From: Glycomyces salinus
GTDB taxonomy: Bacteria > Actinomycetota > Actinomycetes > Mycobacteriales > Micromonosporaceae
NCBI RefSeq assembly: GCF_016428645.1
Contig: NZ_JAELXW010000008.1
Span: 102,648-166,647, forward strand
DNA length: 64,000 bases
Reading direction: 5' to 3'
Shown here: positions 1-9,599 of the stretch, in pieces
Numbering within the stretch: the stretch's first letter is position 1
Layout of the letters: every line of letters begins with the position of its first letter
Position numbers and translations under genes: made by a program
Notes under the pieces: model-generated
What the model was told of the DNA's origin: nothing
Seen by the model: only the letters and a program-made list of their open reading frames with translations
The model's database searches: none

Positions 1-1515
1 CTCAACACCGACGAGCAGGTGCAGGACCAGGGACCGACCAACGTGTTCCTCAGCGTCGACGGCGATCCGGCGACCGAGCGGGAGCTGTTCCTGACCCTCG
101 GATACAAGTGGGTGGTGTGGGACCACACCGACACCACCGTGGACCTGACCGCCGGCGACCACGTCATCTCCCTGTCGACCGACGCCCTCGAGGGCGAGGG
201 CTCGATCACCGGCGACGTCATCGTCGACAAGATCGACCTCTCGCTGGCCAACCCCGCGTACGGCGGCGACGTCTACGAGGCCGAACTGGCCGAGCTGACC
301 GGCGGGGCCGCGCCGGTCTACCCGGAGGGGCACCAGGGCTCCGGTCCGGGCGCCGCCGAGGTGCCCTCGGGCGGCGAGGCGACCTTCTGGGTCTACTCCC
401 CCGACGACGGTCCCGCCCGCCTGGACGTCGACTCTCGGGGCGATCGCGCCGTGGAGCTCGAGGTCAACGGCGAGCCCGTCACCACCGGCCCCGGCGGGAT
501 GGTCGACGCGTTCCTGCTCGGCGGCATCAACAAGGTGACCGTCCACGGGGAGAACGGCCTGGCGGTCGACCGCCTGGCGGTCGGAACCACCGGGGATGTC
601 GATACGGCCGTGTACGAGGCCGAGGACGGGACCGCCTCCGGGACCGCGCAGGTCGAGGACCTGTCGCTGGCCTCCGGCGGCCAGGCCGTGGTCGGCGTCG
701 GCGGCGAACCCGGCAACGGGAACACCCTCTCGTTCACCGACGTCGAGGCGCCCGAGGCCGGACGGTACGCGGTGACCTTCCGCTACTCGAACGAGGAGCA
801 GTCGCCGGCCACCCACTACAACCCCGACCCGGTGGCGCGGTACGCGCTCGTGTCCGTCAACGGCGGCGAACCGGTTCGCGTGGCGTTCCCGCACTCGTTC
901 CACGAGAACAACTTCTGGGAGCTGACAGTGCCGTTCGACCTCCAAGAGGGGGCCAACGAGATCGTGGTGCGCGGCGAGGAGAAGCCCCAGTTCGACGGCG
1001 TCAGCTACGCCTCCGACAACTGGCCGGACGTCCTGCTGCGCTCGCAGTTCGCGCCCAACCTCGACCGGATCGCCGTCACGCCGCTGTTCGGCGACCCCGC
1101 GTCGTACCGGTTGCAGTCCCATAATTTCACCGACCGGCACGTCCGCCACACGGACAACGATATCCGCCTGGAGGCCGACGTCAGCCCCGCCGAGGACGCC
1201 CGGTTCCGGATCGCCCCCGGCCTGGCCGACTCCTCGGACGGGATGGTGTCGTTCGAATCGGTGAACCACCCGGGACAGTACCTGCGCCACTCGGACTTCG
1301 AGCTGGTGCTGGCGCCCGACGACGGCACCGCGCTGTTCGACCAGGACGCGACCTTCGAACTGGTCGAGGGCCTCGCCGACGAGTGGTGCGTCTCGCTCCG
1401 CGCGCACAACTACCCCGACCAGGTCGTCCGACACTCGTACTTCGACCTGCGGCTCGATCCGGACGACGGCACGGGCCTGTTCGCCGAGGACGCGACCTAC
1501 TGCCTCACCGACTGA
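1..1515 (+). CDS. Secreted multi-CBM protein with C-terminal AbfB (CBM42-like) domain, 5' partial
   Basis: The reading frame is open from the first base of the window, so the true start lies upstream; a GTG at 19 is only an internal codon. The visible part has several beta-sandwich segments. One begins YEAELAEL and another YEAEDGTASG, the usual opening of CBM6/CBM35-type modules. The last ~135 residues form an AbfB-like beta-trefoil with repeated motifs (SHNFTDRHVRH, NHPGQYLRHSDF, AHNYPDQVVRHSYF). AbfB/CBM42 binds arabinofuranose side chains of plant hemicellulose. No catalytic domain is visible, so the enzymatic part, if any, lies in the missing N-terminus. It is probably an extracellular glycoside hydrolase or carbohydrate-binding protein, consistent with the chitinase next door. 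The family calls are from motif recognition only. Confidence 0.75.
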   Translation, partial: LNTDEQVQDQGPTNVFLSVDGDPATERELFLTLGYKWVVWDHTDTTVDLTAGDHVISLSTDALEGEGSITGDVIVDKIDLSLANPAYGGDVYEAELAELTGGAAPVYPEGHQGSGPGAAEVPSGGEATFWVYSPDDGPARLDVDSRGDRAVELEVNGEPVTTGPGGMVDAFLLGGINKVTVHGENGLAVDRLAVGTTGDVDTAVYEAEDGTASGTAQVEDLSLASGGQAVVGVGGEPGNGNTLSFTDVEAPEAGRYAVTFRYSNEEQSPATHYNPDPVARYALVSVNGGEPVRVAFPHSFHENNFWELTVPFDLQEGANEIVVRGEEKPQFDGVSYASDNWPDVLLRSQFAPNLDRIAVTPLFGDPASYRLQSHNFTDRHVRHTDNDIRLEADVSPAEDARFRIAPGLADSSDGMVSFESVNHPGQYLRHSDFELVLAPDDGTALFDQDATFELVEGLADEWCVSLRAHNYPDQVVRHSYFDLRLDPDDGTGLFAEDATYCLTD

Positions 1516-1527
1516 CCGCGAACGGGA

Positions 1528-1597
1528 TAAGGCGGGCGGCTCCGGCGCGTCCATGGCCAGGTCAGTGAGCCATGAGCGCGCGGAACCGCCCGCCTTA
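1528..1597. terminator. Bidirectional hairpin between convergent genes
   Basis: A near-perfect inverted repeat (1528-1549 with 1577-1597, core TAAGGCGGGCGG / CCGCCCGCCTTA) sits between the stop codons of the convergent AbfB and chitinase genes. It is a likely shared terminator. Confidence 0.6.
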
Positions 1598-1605
1598 CGG
1601 GGTGG

Positions 1606-3060
<1,455 letters not shown>

Positions 3061-3184
3061 GGCGTCCTCCCAAAAGTAAAGAGAGTTAATTGATAACTAT
3101 CTTTATCTTTACCGCCGACCGGACGCAAGTCAAGGGGCGAAATGGAAATTTTTCAATACGTAAAGATCAGGAAATTTATGGACG
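3061..3184 (-). promoter_or_regulatory. AT-rich promoter region of the chitinase gene
   Basis: The 124 bp between the chitinase and glnE are strikingly AT-rich for this genome. They include runs such as TAAAGATAAAGATAG on the minus strand and an imperfect GTTA...TAAC dyad around 3087-3099. I see no DasR-like or classical chitinase direct-repeat operator. This is probably the chitinase promoter plus the glnE 3' flank. Confidence 0.4.
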
Positions 3185-5782
3185 TCACCGCCCATAGACC
3201 ACCCTATGCGACGCCTCGTGGGCGCGGCGGGTCAGCCTCCGGTAGTGGTTGAGGAACTCTTGCGTGTCCTCGCCGAACCCGAGGGTCTGGGCCAGACCCG
3301 CCAGCTCCGTGCCCGAACGCGGCAGCTCGTCGCGGGCCACCCCGCGCGCCAGGGTCATGTCGTTGCGCACCCGGGAGACGAACTCCCAGGCGTCCCGCAG
3401 ATCCTCCATCGACGACCGGTCGAGGAACCCGGCCGCGGCCGCGGCCTCCAGGGCCGGGACGGTCCGGGTGGTGCGCATGGCCGGCTCCTCGCCGTGCTCG
3501 AGCTGGAGCAGCTGGGCGACCCACTCGATGTCCACCAGTCCCCCGCGCCCGAGCTTGGTGTGCGCGTTCGGATCGGCCCCGCGGGGAAGCCGCTCGGAGT
3601 CGACCCGGGCCTTGACGCGGCGGAACTCCAGCCGCTCGGCCTCGCTGAGCCCGCCCGGCCGGTAGCGGATCTCGTCGGCCAGCATCTTCCACTGGTCGAG
3701 CAGATCCTCGTCCCCGGCCGAGGCGCGGGCGCGCAGCAGCGCCTGCCGCTCCCACAGCCGCGCCCGGTCGGTGTAGTAGCGGCGGTAGGCCGCCAGGCTG
3801 GTGACGATCGGCCCGCCCTTGCCCTCCGGCCGCAGCCCCAGGTCGAGCTCGACGGGAGGGTCGGCGGTCGGGGCGGTCAGCAGCGACCGCACCGACTCGA
3901 CCACGCGGGTGGCGGCCTTGCGCTCGGCGTCGGTCCGGCCGTCGTGCAGGAACACGACATCGGCGTCCGAGCCGAAGCCCATCTCGCGGCCGCCGAGGCG
4001 GCCCATGCCGATCACGGCCACCGGCGGCACGTCGGTCACGTCACGCGAGGCGATGGCCAGCGCCGCGTCCAGGACCGCGTCGGTCAGGTCCGACAGGGCC
4101 AGGCCCACCCCCTGGTCGTCCAGGAGGCCGAGCAGGTCGGCGGCTGCGATGCGGATCAGCTCGCGGCGGCGGATGGCGCGCACGGCCGACACCGCCGCCG
4201 ACGGGTCGGTATGCCGCTTGGCGGCCTGCCGCATCCCGGCGGCCAGGTCGTCGCGGCCGCGGGGTTCGAGGTCGGCGTTGTCGGAGAGGAACCGCAGCGA
4301 CTGGGGCACGTGCAGCAGCAGGCCGGTGAAGTACCGGGAGGTGCCCAGCAGTCGCGCCAGGCGGACCGCGGCCGGTCCCCCGTCGCGCAGGAGCCGCAGG
4401 TACCAGGGGGTCGAGCCGAGCTTGTCGGAGACCTGCCGGTAGGCCAGCAGCCCGCGATCGGGCTCGGGCGAGTCGGCCAGCTCGTGCAGGACCACCGGCA
4501 GCAGGGCCCGCTGCACGGTGGCGGTGCGGCTCACTCCGGCGGTCAGCCTGCGGATGTGGGTCAGAGCGGCGTCGGGGTCGGCGAAGCCGAGGACCGCCAA
4601 TCGGTCGGCGGCCTCGGACTCGCTCAGGCGCAGCTCGTGGGTGGGCAGCTGGGTGACCGCGTCGAGCAGCGGCTTGTAGAGCAGCTTCTCGTGCAGGCGG
4701 CGGGCGGTGGTCGCGTGACCGCGCCAGGCGTTCATGAACGCCTCGTCGGTGGTGTAGCCGAGGACCCGCGCCAGGTGGTGGAGCGGTTCGCCGCCGTCGG
4801 GGACGCGGTGGGTGCGCAGCAGCCGCTGGAGCTGGAGCCGGTGCTCGACGGTGCGCAGGAAGACGTAGGTGCCGGTCAGCTCCTCGCCGTCGCGGCGGGC
4901 CAGATAGCCGCCGTCGACCAGCACGGTCAGGGCCTCCAGGGTGGAGCGGACGCGCAGCGACGGCTCGCCGCGGCCGTGGACGAGCTGGAGGAGCTGGACT
5001 GCGAACTCGATGTCCCGCAGGCCCCCGGGACCGAGCTTGATCTCCCAGCGGCGCTGGTCGCCGGGCACGGACTCAGCGACCTTGCGCCGCATGTCGCGGA
5101 TGTCGGCGACCACGCCGGGGCGGTTCGCCGCCGCCCAGATGAACGGCTGGACGGCCGCGAGCCATTCGAGCCCCAGCCCGAGGTCCCCGGCGGCCGGGCG
5201 GGCTTTGAGCAGGGCCTGGAACTCCCAGGTGCGGGCCCAGTCCCGCAGGTAGGCCACATAGGATTCGACCGTGCGGACCAGGGCCCCGGCGCGGCCCTCG
5301 GGGCGCAGCCCGGCGTCGACCGGCCAGGTGAAGGGCCCCACGATCTGGATCATGCGGGCCGCCCGGCGGGTGGCCAGTTCGAGGTCCCCTTCGGCGACGA
5401 AGACGACGTCCACATCGGAGACGAAGTTGAGCTCCTCGGCGCCGGTCTTGCCCATGGCGATCACTGCCAGGCGGGTCTCCCCGGGAAGCTCGGCCTCGGC
5501 CAGTTCGAGGCCGCGGGCCAAAACGGCGTCGGCCAGTCGCGAGAGCGCCAGCGAGGTCGTCTCCAGATCGGTCGCACCGGTCAGGTCGGCGGCGGCGATC
5601 CGCAGCAGGTTGGCCTTCCAGGCGTAGCCCAGCCCGGTCGACGAGGCCGAGCGGATGCGGTCCAGGCCCTCGGATTCGGCCTCGGTCAGGGCGGGCTCGA
5701 CCTCGGGGTGGGCGCGCAGGAAGTCGGCAAGGGCGTTGCTGGCCTCGACGACCGCCTGTCGCGCCTGGTCGCGGTCAGGCAT
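3185..5782 (-). CDS. glnE: Bifunctional glutamine synthetase adenylyltransferase/deadenylylase GlnE, short N-terminus
   Basis: GlnE adenylylates and deadenylylates type I glutamine synthetase in response to nitrogen status. Two nucleotidyltransferase centres are visible: GKTGAEELNFVSDVDVVF (111-128) and, near residue 600, GMGRLGGREMGFGSDADV. Both have the paired aspartates of the family. At 865 residues it is shorter than the ~950-1000 usual in this family. The first NTase motif begins at residue 111, whereas about 200 residues precede it in streptomycete homologs as I recall them. The ATG at 5782 overlaps the stop of the upstream amidotransferase-like gene by 8 bp, indicating translational coupling and supporting this start. 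The likely substrate GlnA1 is not in the window; glnA2 lies just upstream in the same direction. Confidence 0.9.
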   Translation of the reverse strand: MPDRDQARQAVVEASNALADFLRAHPEVEPALTEAESEGLDRIRSASSTGLGYAWKANLLRIAAADLTGATDLETTSLALSRLADAVLARGLELAEAELPGETRLAVIAMGKTGAEELNFVSDVDVVFVAEGDLELATRRAARMIQIVGPFTWPVDAGLRPEGRAGALVRTVESYVAYLRDWARTWEFQALLKARPAAGDLGLGLEWLAAVQPFIWAAANRPGVVADIRDMRRKVAESVPGDQRRWEIKLGPGGLRDIEFAVQLLQLVHGRGEPSLRVRSTLEALTVLVDGGYLARRDGEELTGTYVFLRTVEHRLQLQRLLRTHRVPDGGEPLHHLARVLGYTTDEAFMNAWRGHATTARRLHEKLLYKPLLDAVTQLPTHELRLSESEAADRLAVLGFADPDAALTHIRRLTAGVSRTATVQRALLPVVLHELADSPEPDRGLLAYRQVSDKLGSTPWYLRLLRDGGPAAVRLARLLGTSRYFTGLLLHVPQSLRFLSDNADLEPRGRDDLAAGMRQAAKRHTDPSAAVSAVRAIRRRELIRIAAADLLGLLDDQGVGLALSDLTDAVLDAALAIASRDVTDVPPVAVIGMGRLGGREMGFGSDADVVFLHDGRTDAERKAATRVVESVRSLLTAPTADPPVELDLGLRPEGKGGPIVTSLAAYRRYYTDRARLWERQALLRARASAGDEDLLDQWKMLADEIRYRPGGLSEAERLEFRRVKARVDSERLPRGADPNAHTKLGRGGLVDIEWVAQLLQLEHGEEPAMRTTRTVPALEAAAAAGFLDRSSMEDLRDAWEFVSRVRNDMTLARGVARDELPRSGTELAGLAQTLGFGEDTQEFLNHYRRLTRRAHEASHRVVYGR

Positions 5783-6458
5783 CGATCACCGGGAGCTCGC
5801 GCCGCTCCCCGGCCGCGATGCGGGCGAACCGCTGCATGATCGGCCGCCACGCCTCGACGATGTGCTCATCGACCTTGCGGGCCTTCTCCAGGAGCGCCTC
5901 GTCGAAGGACTCGAATTCGGCCAGCTGCTCGGGGGCCAGCTCGAAGTGGGACTGGACGCCCCAAGCCGTCTGCCGCAGGCGGAAGACCTCCAGGGCCCCG
6001 TACGGGGACGCGGCCAGGAGAGTGGCCTCCTCGGGGAGCCTCACCAGTTCGTAAGCGCGCCAGCAGATCACGTCGAGGGTCATGGGCGAGGGCCCGAACA
6101 GCAGGTCGCGTCCGGCCTCGTCGCGCTTGGCGAGCATCCGCGCGCCCTGCGGCTCGGTGCAGGGCTCGATGTCGCCGCCGAAGGCCCCGGCGAGCAACTG
6201 GGACGACGAGCACAGCGCGAGCGTGGGAGTCGAGTCGGCGACGGCGCATTCGAGCAGGCCGACCAGCTCCTCGGCCCATTCGGCGCTGCGGGTGCCGCCG
6301 AGCGCGATCAGGGCCTCGTGGCCCCCGGCGCTCTTCGGTACGGCGTCGCCGGCGTGGGGCCGCACCACGTCGAACTCCATGCCGGCCTCGGCCAGCCATT
6401 CCGACGCGCGTCCGAGCCCCAGCTGGGGGTCGTTCTCAATGACGAGTGCGGTGGTCAC
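5775..6458 (-). CDS. Class I glutamine amidotransferase-like protein
   Basis: This 227-residue protein resembles stand-alone GATase1 domains (GMP synthase-like). A cysteine sits at the expected nucleophile elbow (TLALCSSSQLLAGAFGG), and a His/Glu pair occurs in WGVQSHFEL, corresponding to the G-x-Q-x-H-x-E region. A catalytic triad is therefore possible, although the elbow LCSSSQ deviates from the usual G-x-C-x-G-x-Q. It lies between glnA2 and glnE and overlaps the glnE start by 8 bp, so the two are probably cotranslated. A role in glutamine metabolism is inferred from context only; the substrate is unknown. Confidence 0.75.
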   Translation of the reverse strand: MTTALVIENDPQLGLGRASEWLAEAGMEFDVVRPHAGDAVPKSAGGHEALIALGGTRSAEWAEELVGLLECAVADSTPTLALCSSSQLLAGAFGGDIEPCTEPQGARMLAKRDEAGRDLLFGPSPMTLDVICWRAYELVRLPEEATLLAASPYGALEVFRLRQTAWGVQSHFELAPEQLAEFESFDEALLEKARKVDEHIVEAWRPIMQRFARIAAGERRELPVIDA

Positions 6459-6475
6459 CGTCTCATCCTAAACGG

Positions 6476-7816
6476 TCACAGATTGATATAACGCTGCCGT
6501 TCGAAGGCGGTCACCTGGGTGCGGTAGTCCTCCCACTCGTTGCGCTTGTTCTTGAGGAAGTAGTCGAAGACGTGCTCCCCCAGCACCTCCGGGACCAGCT
6601 CGGAGGACTCCATGGCGTCGAGGGCCTCGGCGAGGCTGGACGGGAGCGGCTGGTAGCCGGCGGCGACGCGCTCGGCGTTGGTCAGGGCCGAGACGTCGTC
6701 CTCGGTGCCCGGCGCGAGCTCGTAGCCCTCCTCGATGCCCTTGAGGCCGGCGCCCAGGAGCACCGCGTACGCCAGGTACGGGTTGGCCGCCGAGTCGAGC
6801 GAGCGGATCTCGACACGGGCCGAGTTCGGCTTGCCGTAGGCCGGGACGCGCACCAGCGCCGAGCGGTTGGCCCTGCCCCAGGACACGTACGAGGGGGCCT
6901 CGACGATGCCGCCCTGCATCGGGCTGGAGTAGAGCCGCTTGTAGGAGTTGACCCACTGGCAGGTGATGGCGGTGAACTCGGGGGCGTGCTTGAGCAGACC
7001 GGCGATGAACGCCTTGGCGGTCTTGGAGAGCCGCTGCTCGTCGCCCGGATCGTGGAAGGCGTTGTCCTCGCCCTCGAACAGCGACAGGTGGCTGTGCATG
7101 CCCGAACCGGGCTGGTCGGTGAACGGCTTGGGCATGAACGAGGCGTGCACGCCCGAGGTCAGCGCGATCTCCTTGACGATGTGCCGGAACGTCATGATGT
7201 TGTCGGCCGTGGTCAGGGCGTCGGCGTAGCGCAGGTCGATCTCCTGCTGCCCGGGGGCGACCTCGTGGTGGCTGAACTCGACCGAGATGCCGACCCGCTC
7301 GAGCGCGAGGATCGCCTGGCGGCGGAAGTCGCGGGCGACCGAGTGGGTGGTGTGGTCGAAGTAGCCGCCGTCGTCGACCGGCCTGGGCTCGTCCGTGCCG
7401 TCCTGGAGCAGGAAGAACTCGATCTCGGGGTGGACGTAGAAGGTGAAGCCGCGGTCGGCGGCCTTGGACAGCGAGCGGCGCAGGACGTGGCGCGGGTCGG
7501 CCCAGGACGGGGCGCCCTCGGGGGTGAGGATGTCGCAGAACATGCGCGCGGACTCGCCGATGCCGCGGCCCTCGAACGGGAAGACCTGGAACGTGGTCGG
7601 GTCGGGCATGGCGACCATGTCGGACTCGTAGACGCGCGCGAAGCCCTCGATCGCGGAGCCGTCGAAGCCGATGCCCTCCTCGAAGGCCGACTCGAGTTCG
7701 GCGGGCGCGACGCTCACGGACTTGAGCGTTCCGAGCACGTCGGTGAACCAAAGCCGGACGAACCGGATGTCACGCTCTTCGAGCGTGCGGAGCACGAACT
7801 CCTTCTGCCGTTCCAT
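6476..7816 (-). CDS. glnA2: Type I glutamine synthetase family protein, GlnA2-like
   Basis: This 446-residue protein closely resembles actinobacterial GlnA2. It begins MERQKEFVLRTLEERDIRFV and has the GS metal and ATP motifs (VHPEIEFFLL, SHHEVAPGQQEIDLRYADA, GSGMHSHLS, ARVEIRSLDS, NPYLAYA). Start 7816 is preferred over the longer frame to 7855 because GAGAGGAA lies 7 nt upstream and the protein then matches the family N-terminus. The C-terminal segment that carries the adenylylated Tyr in GlnA1 (NLYDLPPE) reads GYELAPGTEDDV here. This protein may therefore not be a GlnE target. Streptomyces GlnA2 has been reported as a gamma-glutamylpolyamine synthetase, so glutamine synthesis should not be assumed. 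It heads the glnA2-amidotransferase-glnE run. Confidence 0.88.
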   Translation of the reverse strand: MERQKEFVLRTLEERDIRFVRLWFTDVLGTLKSVSVAPAELESAFEEGIGFDGSAIEGFARVYESDMVAMPDPTTFQVFPFEGRGIGESARMFCDILTPEGAPSWADPRHVLRRSLSKAADRGFTFYVHPEIEFFLLQDGTDEPRPVDDGGYFDHTTHSVARDFRRQAILALERVGISVEFSHHEVAPGQQEIDLRYADALTTADNIMTFRHIVKEIALTSGVHASFMPKPFTDQPGSGMHSHLSLFEGEDNAFHDPGDEQRLSKTAKAFIAGLLKHAPEFTAITCQWVNSYKRLYSSPMQGGIVEAPSYVSWGRANRSALVRVPAYGKPNSARVEIRSLDSAANPYLAYAVLLGAGLKGIEEGYELAPGTEDDVSALTNAERVAAGYQPLPSSLAEALDAMESSELVPEVLGEHVFDYFLKNKRNEWEDYRTQVTAFERQRYINL

Positions 7817-7923
7817 TGCGCGTTCCTCTCGGTCCTGGGGCGGCAATTGTCTCACTAGTTTGTGTCCGCGACGTTAACCCGGCAGGTGGCCCGGAGGGAC
7901 GCGAAGTCGGTAGATTCGTGAGC

Positions 7924-8625
7924 ATGTTCGCAGGAACGGTGACCCGGATGTGGCGCTGGCCGGTCAAGGGCCTGCGCGGTGAGACGGTGCGCTCGGCCCG
8001 GATCGGGCCGAAGGGCATGGAGGGCGACCGGGTCCTGAAGGTCTTCAAGGCCGGGAGCGAGGGCGACATCTGGCCCCCGAGCCACCCGAGGATGCTCGGC
8101 TGGGAGGCCGCCTGGCCGGCCCAGTGCGGGTGCGAGGACGGCGTCGGCGGCACTCCGGTGGTCTACGCCCCCGGCGGGGCGGCGTGGGCCTCCGACGACC
8201 CGGGGCTGGCGGCGGCGCTGGCCGAGGACGTCGGCTCCGAGCCGCTCGAACTGCGGCCGGTCGAAGGCGCGAACGGCCGCGTCCTGGTGGTGTTCGAAGC
8301 GAGCCTGAAGCGGCTCTCAGAGGAGATGGGCCGCGAGATCGAGGTCGAGCGGTTCCGCCCCAACGTGCTGGTCGCCGCCGACGCCGAGCCGTACTCGGAG
8401 GTCGAGCTCGAACCGGGGACGCCGGTCAAGATCGGCGACGGCGAGTTCACGGTGCACAAGCCGTGCGAGCGGTGCGTCTTCCCCAGCTGGGATCCCTTCG
8501 GGCGGGAGCGCGACAAAGAGCTGCACCGGCACATCGTCCAGGAGCTCGGGAACCACTTCGGGGTGTACCTGCGGATCGCAGCAGGGGCCGAGGTGCGCTT
8601 GGGCGACCCGGTAGCGGCACACTAG
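7924..8625 (+). CDS. MOSC domain protein
   Basis: This 233-residue protein has an N-terminal beta-barrel segment (VTRMWRWPVKGLRGE) and a MOSC domain ending in KPCERCVFPSWDPFG. The conserved cysteines are those proposed to bind sulfur or molybdenum cofactor in this family (as in mARC and molybdenum cofactor sulfurase C-termini). It may handle oxidised nitrogen or sulfur compounds; the substrate is unknown. The start is set at ATG 7924 (GTG 7918 is the alternative). TAGATT at 7911-7916 lies 7 nt upstream and no Shine-Dalgarno is visible, so the mRNA is probably leaderless. It is divergent from glnA2 and followed by a strong hairpin. Confidence 0.82.
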   Translation: MFAGTVTRMWRWPVKGLRGETVRSARIGPKGMEGDRVLKVFKAGSEGDIWPPSHPRMLGWEAAWPAQCGCEDGVGGTPVVYAPGGAAWASDDPGLAAALAEDVGSEPLELRPVEGANGRVLVVFEASLKRLSEEMGREIEVERFRPNVLVAADAEPYSEVELEPGTPVKIGDGEFTVHKPCERCVFPSWDPFGRERDKELHRHIVQELGNHFGVYLRIAAGAEVRLGDPVAAH

Positions 8626-8632
8626 TACTCGC

Positions 8633-8663
8633 GCCCTGAGCCGGGGATCGGCCGGCTCAGGGC
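8633..8663 (+). terminator. Terminator after MOSC gene
   Basis: A perfect 12-bp inverted repeat (8633-8644 / 8652-8663, GCCCTGAGCCGG) with a 7-nt loop lies 8 nt after the stop codon. Confidence 0.75.
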
Positions 8664-8735
8664 ACCTTCTCAGCTTAAGGCTCGGCGGCGACATATTCGG
8701 TACACAACCGCCGCGATCCCGTATCGTCCCGGTGA

Positions 8736-9434
8736 TCAGACTCCGGTCGCGACGTGCTCGCCGACCCAGCGCCGCACGAAGGGCCACAGCGCTTCCGGGG
8801 CCGGGGCGGAGACGTCGGCGCGCGGCCACGGCCGCCCGAAGTGGTCGATGTAGGCGGTCGCGCAGCCGCGATCGGCGGCCGGGGCGAGGTCGTTGCGCGG
8901 AATGTCCCCGATGCTCAGGAGGGTTCCGGGATCGCGCCCGTCGAGCAGGTCGTCGAGGACGTCGGCCAGGCCGTCGGGCTTGCGGGCGTCGCCGACGATC
9001 CGGTCGAACAGGCCGTCCAGGCCGAGGCGCTCGAGGGAGGGCTCCAGGCTCGCGGCGGGGGCGTTGGTGACCAGGACGACCTCGACCTGCTTGGGCAGGC
9101 CCCAGATGAGTTCGCGGATGCCCTCGGGGGCCCAGATCTTGAACTCGCCTTCGGCCATCCGCTCCCGGGTCGCCTCGTAGGCGGCCTGCCGGTCGGCGTC
9201 CTCGACGCCGTATTCGACGGAGAGCCGCCGGACGGCGTTGTCGGGGTCGTAGGCGTCGAAGGTCGAGGCGGTGGTGGGCTTGCCGGCGAGGAACGCCTCG
9301 TGGGCGGCGATGAACGCCCGCCGGTCGTCGTCGGGAAGTTCGGCGGCGACCAGGTGGGCGTAATGGCCGGAGTGCTCCCAGCCGAGCCGGACGGTCCCGT
9401 CGAAGTCGAAAAGCAGTGTGGCTTCGATATTCAC
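8736..9434 (-). CDS. HAD superfamily hydrolase
   Basis: This 232-residue haloacid dehalogenase-type phosphatase has motif I LLFDFDGTV (both catalytic Asp), motif II VTNA, motif III Lys in DARKPDG, and motif IV GDIPRNDL. An alpha-helical cap lies between motifs I and II. It is cytosolic and the substrate cannot be inferred. The GTG start at 9434 is preceded by TAGCGT (minus strand, 9447-9442) with 7 nt between, suggesting leaderless initiation. It lies downstream of panB on the same strand, with the TnpB element between them. Confidence 0.82.
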   Translation of the reverse strand: MNIEATLLFDFDGTVRLGWEHSGHYAHLVAAELPDDDRRAFIAAHEAFLAGKPTTASTFDAYDPDNAVRRLSVEYGVEDADRQAAYEATRERMAEGEFKIWAPEGIRELIWGLPKQVEVVLVTNAPAASLEPSLERLGLDGLFDRIVGDARKPDGLADVLDDLLDGRDPGTLLSIGDIPRNDLAPAADRGCATAYIDHFGRPWPRADVSAPAPEALWPFVRRWVGEHVATGV

Positions 9435-9599
9435 CAGCGCAACGCTACCGGCCGCCAGGGCCGTCCCTGGGAGGAAGGGACAGGCCTCACGGATAATCTT
9501 GGAGCCCTCCGTTTTCTAGCGGACTCGGATCCCGAGTAGCTACTTCGGGCGACTTGTTGGCCGTTGGAGCGAATCCGAAGATTGTCGCACCTGGCCCGT

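Noticed and set aside
3206..5839. 877-codon plus-strand frame antisense to glnE
   Set aside because: It is a mirror of glnE with repetitive G/R/Q-rich composition and no recognisable domain.
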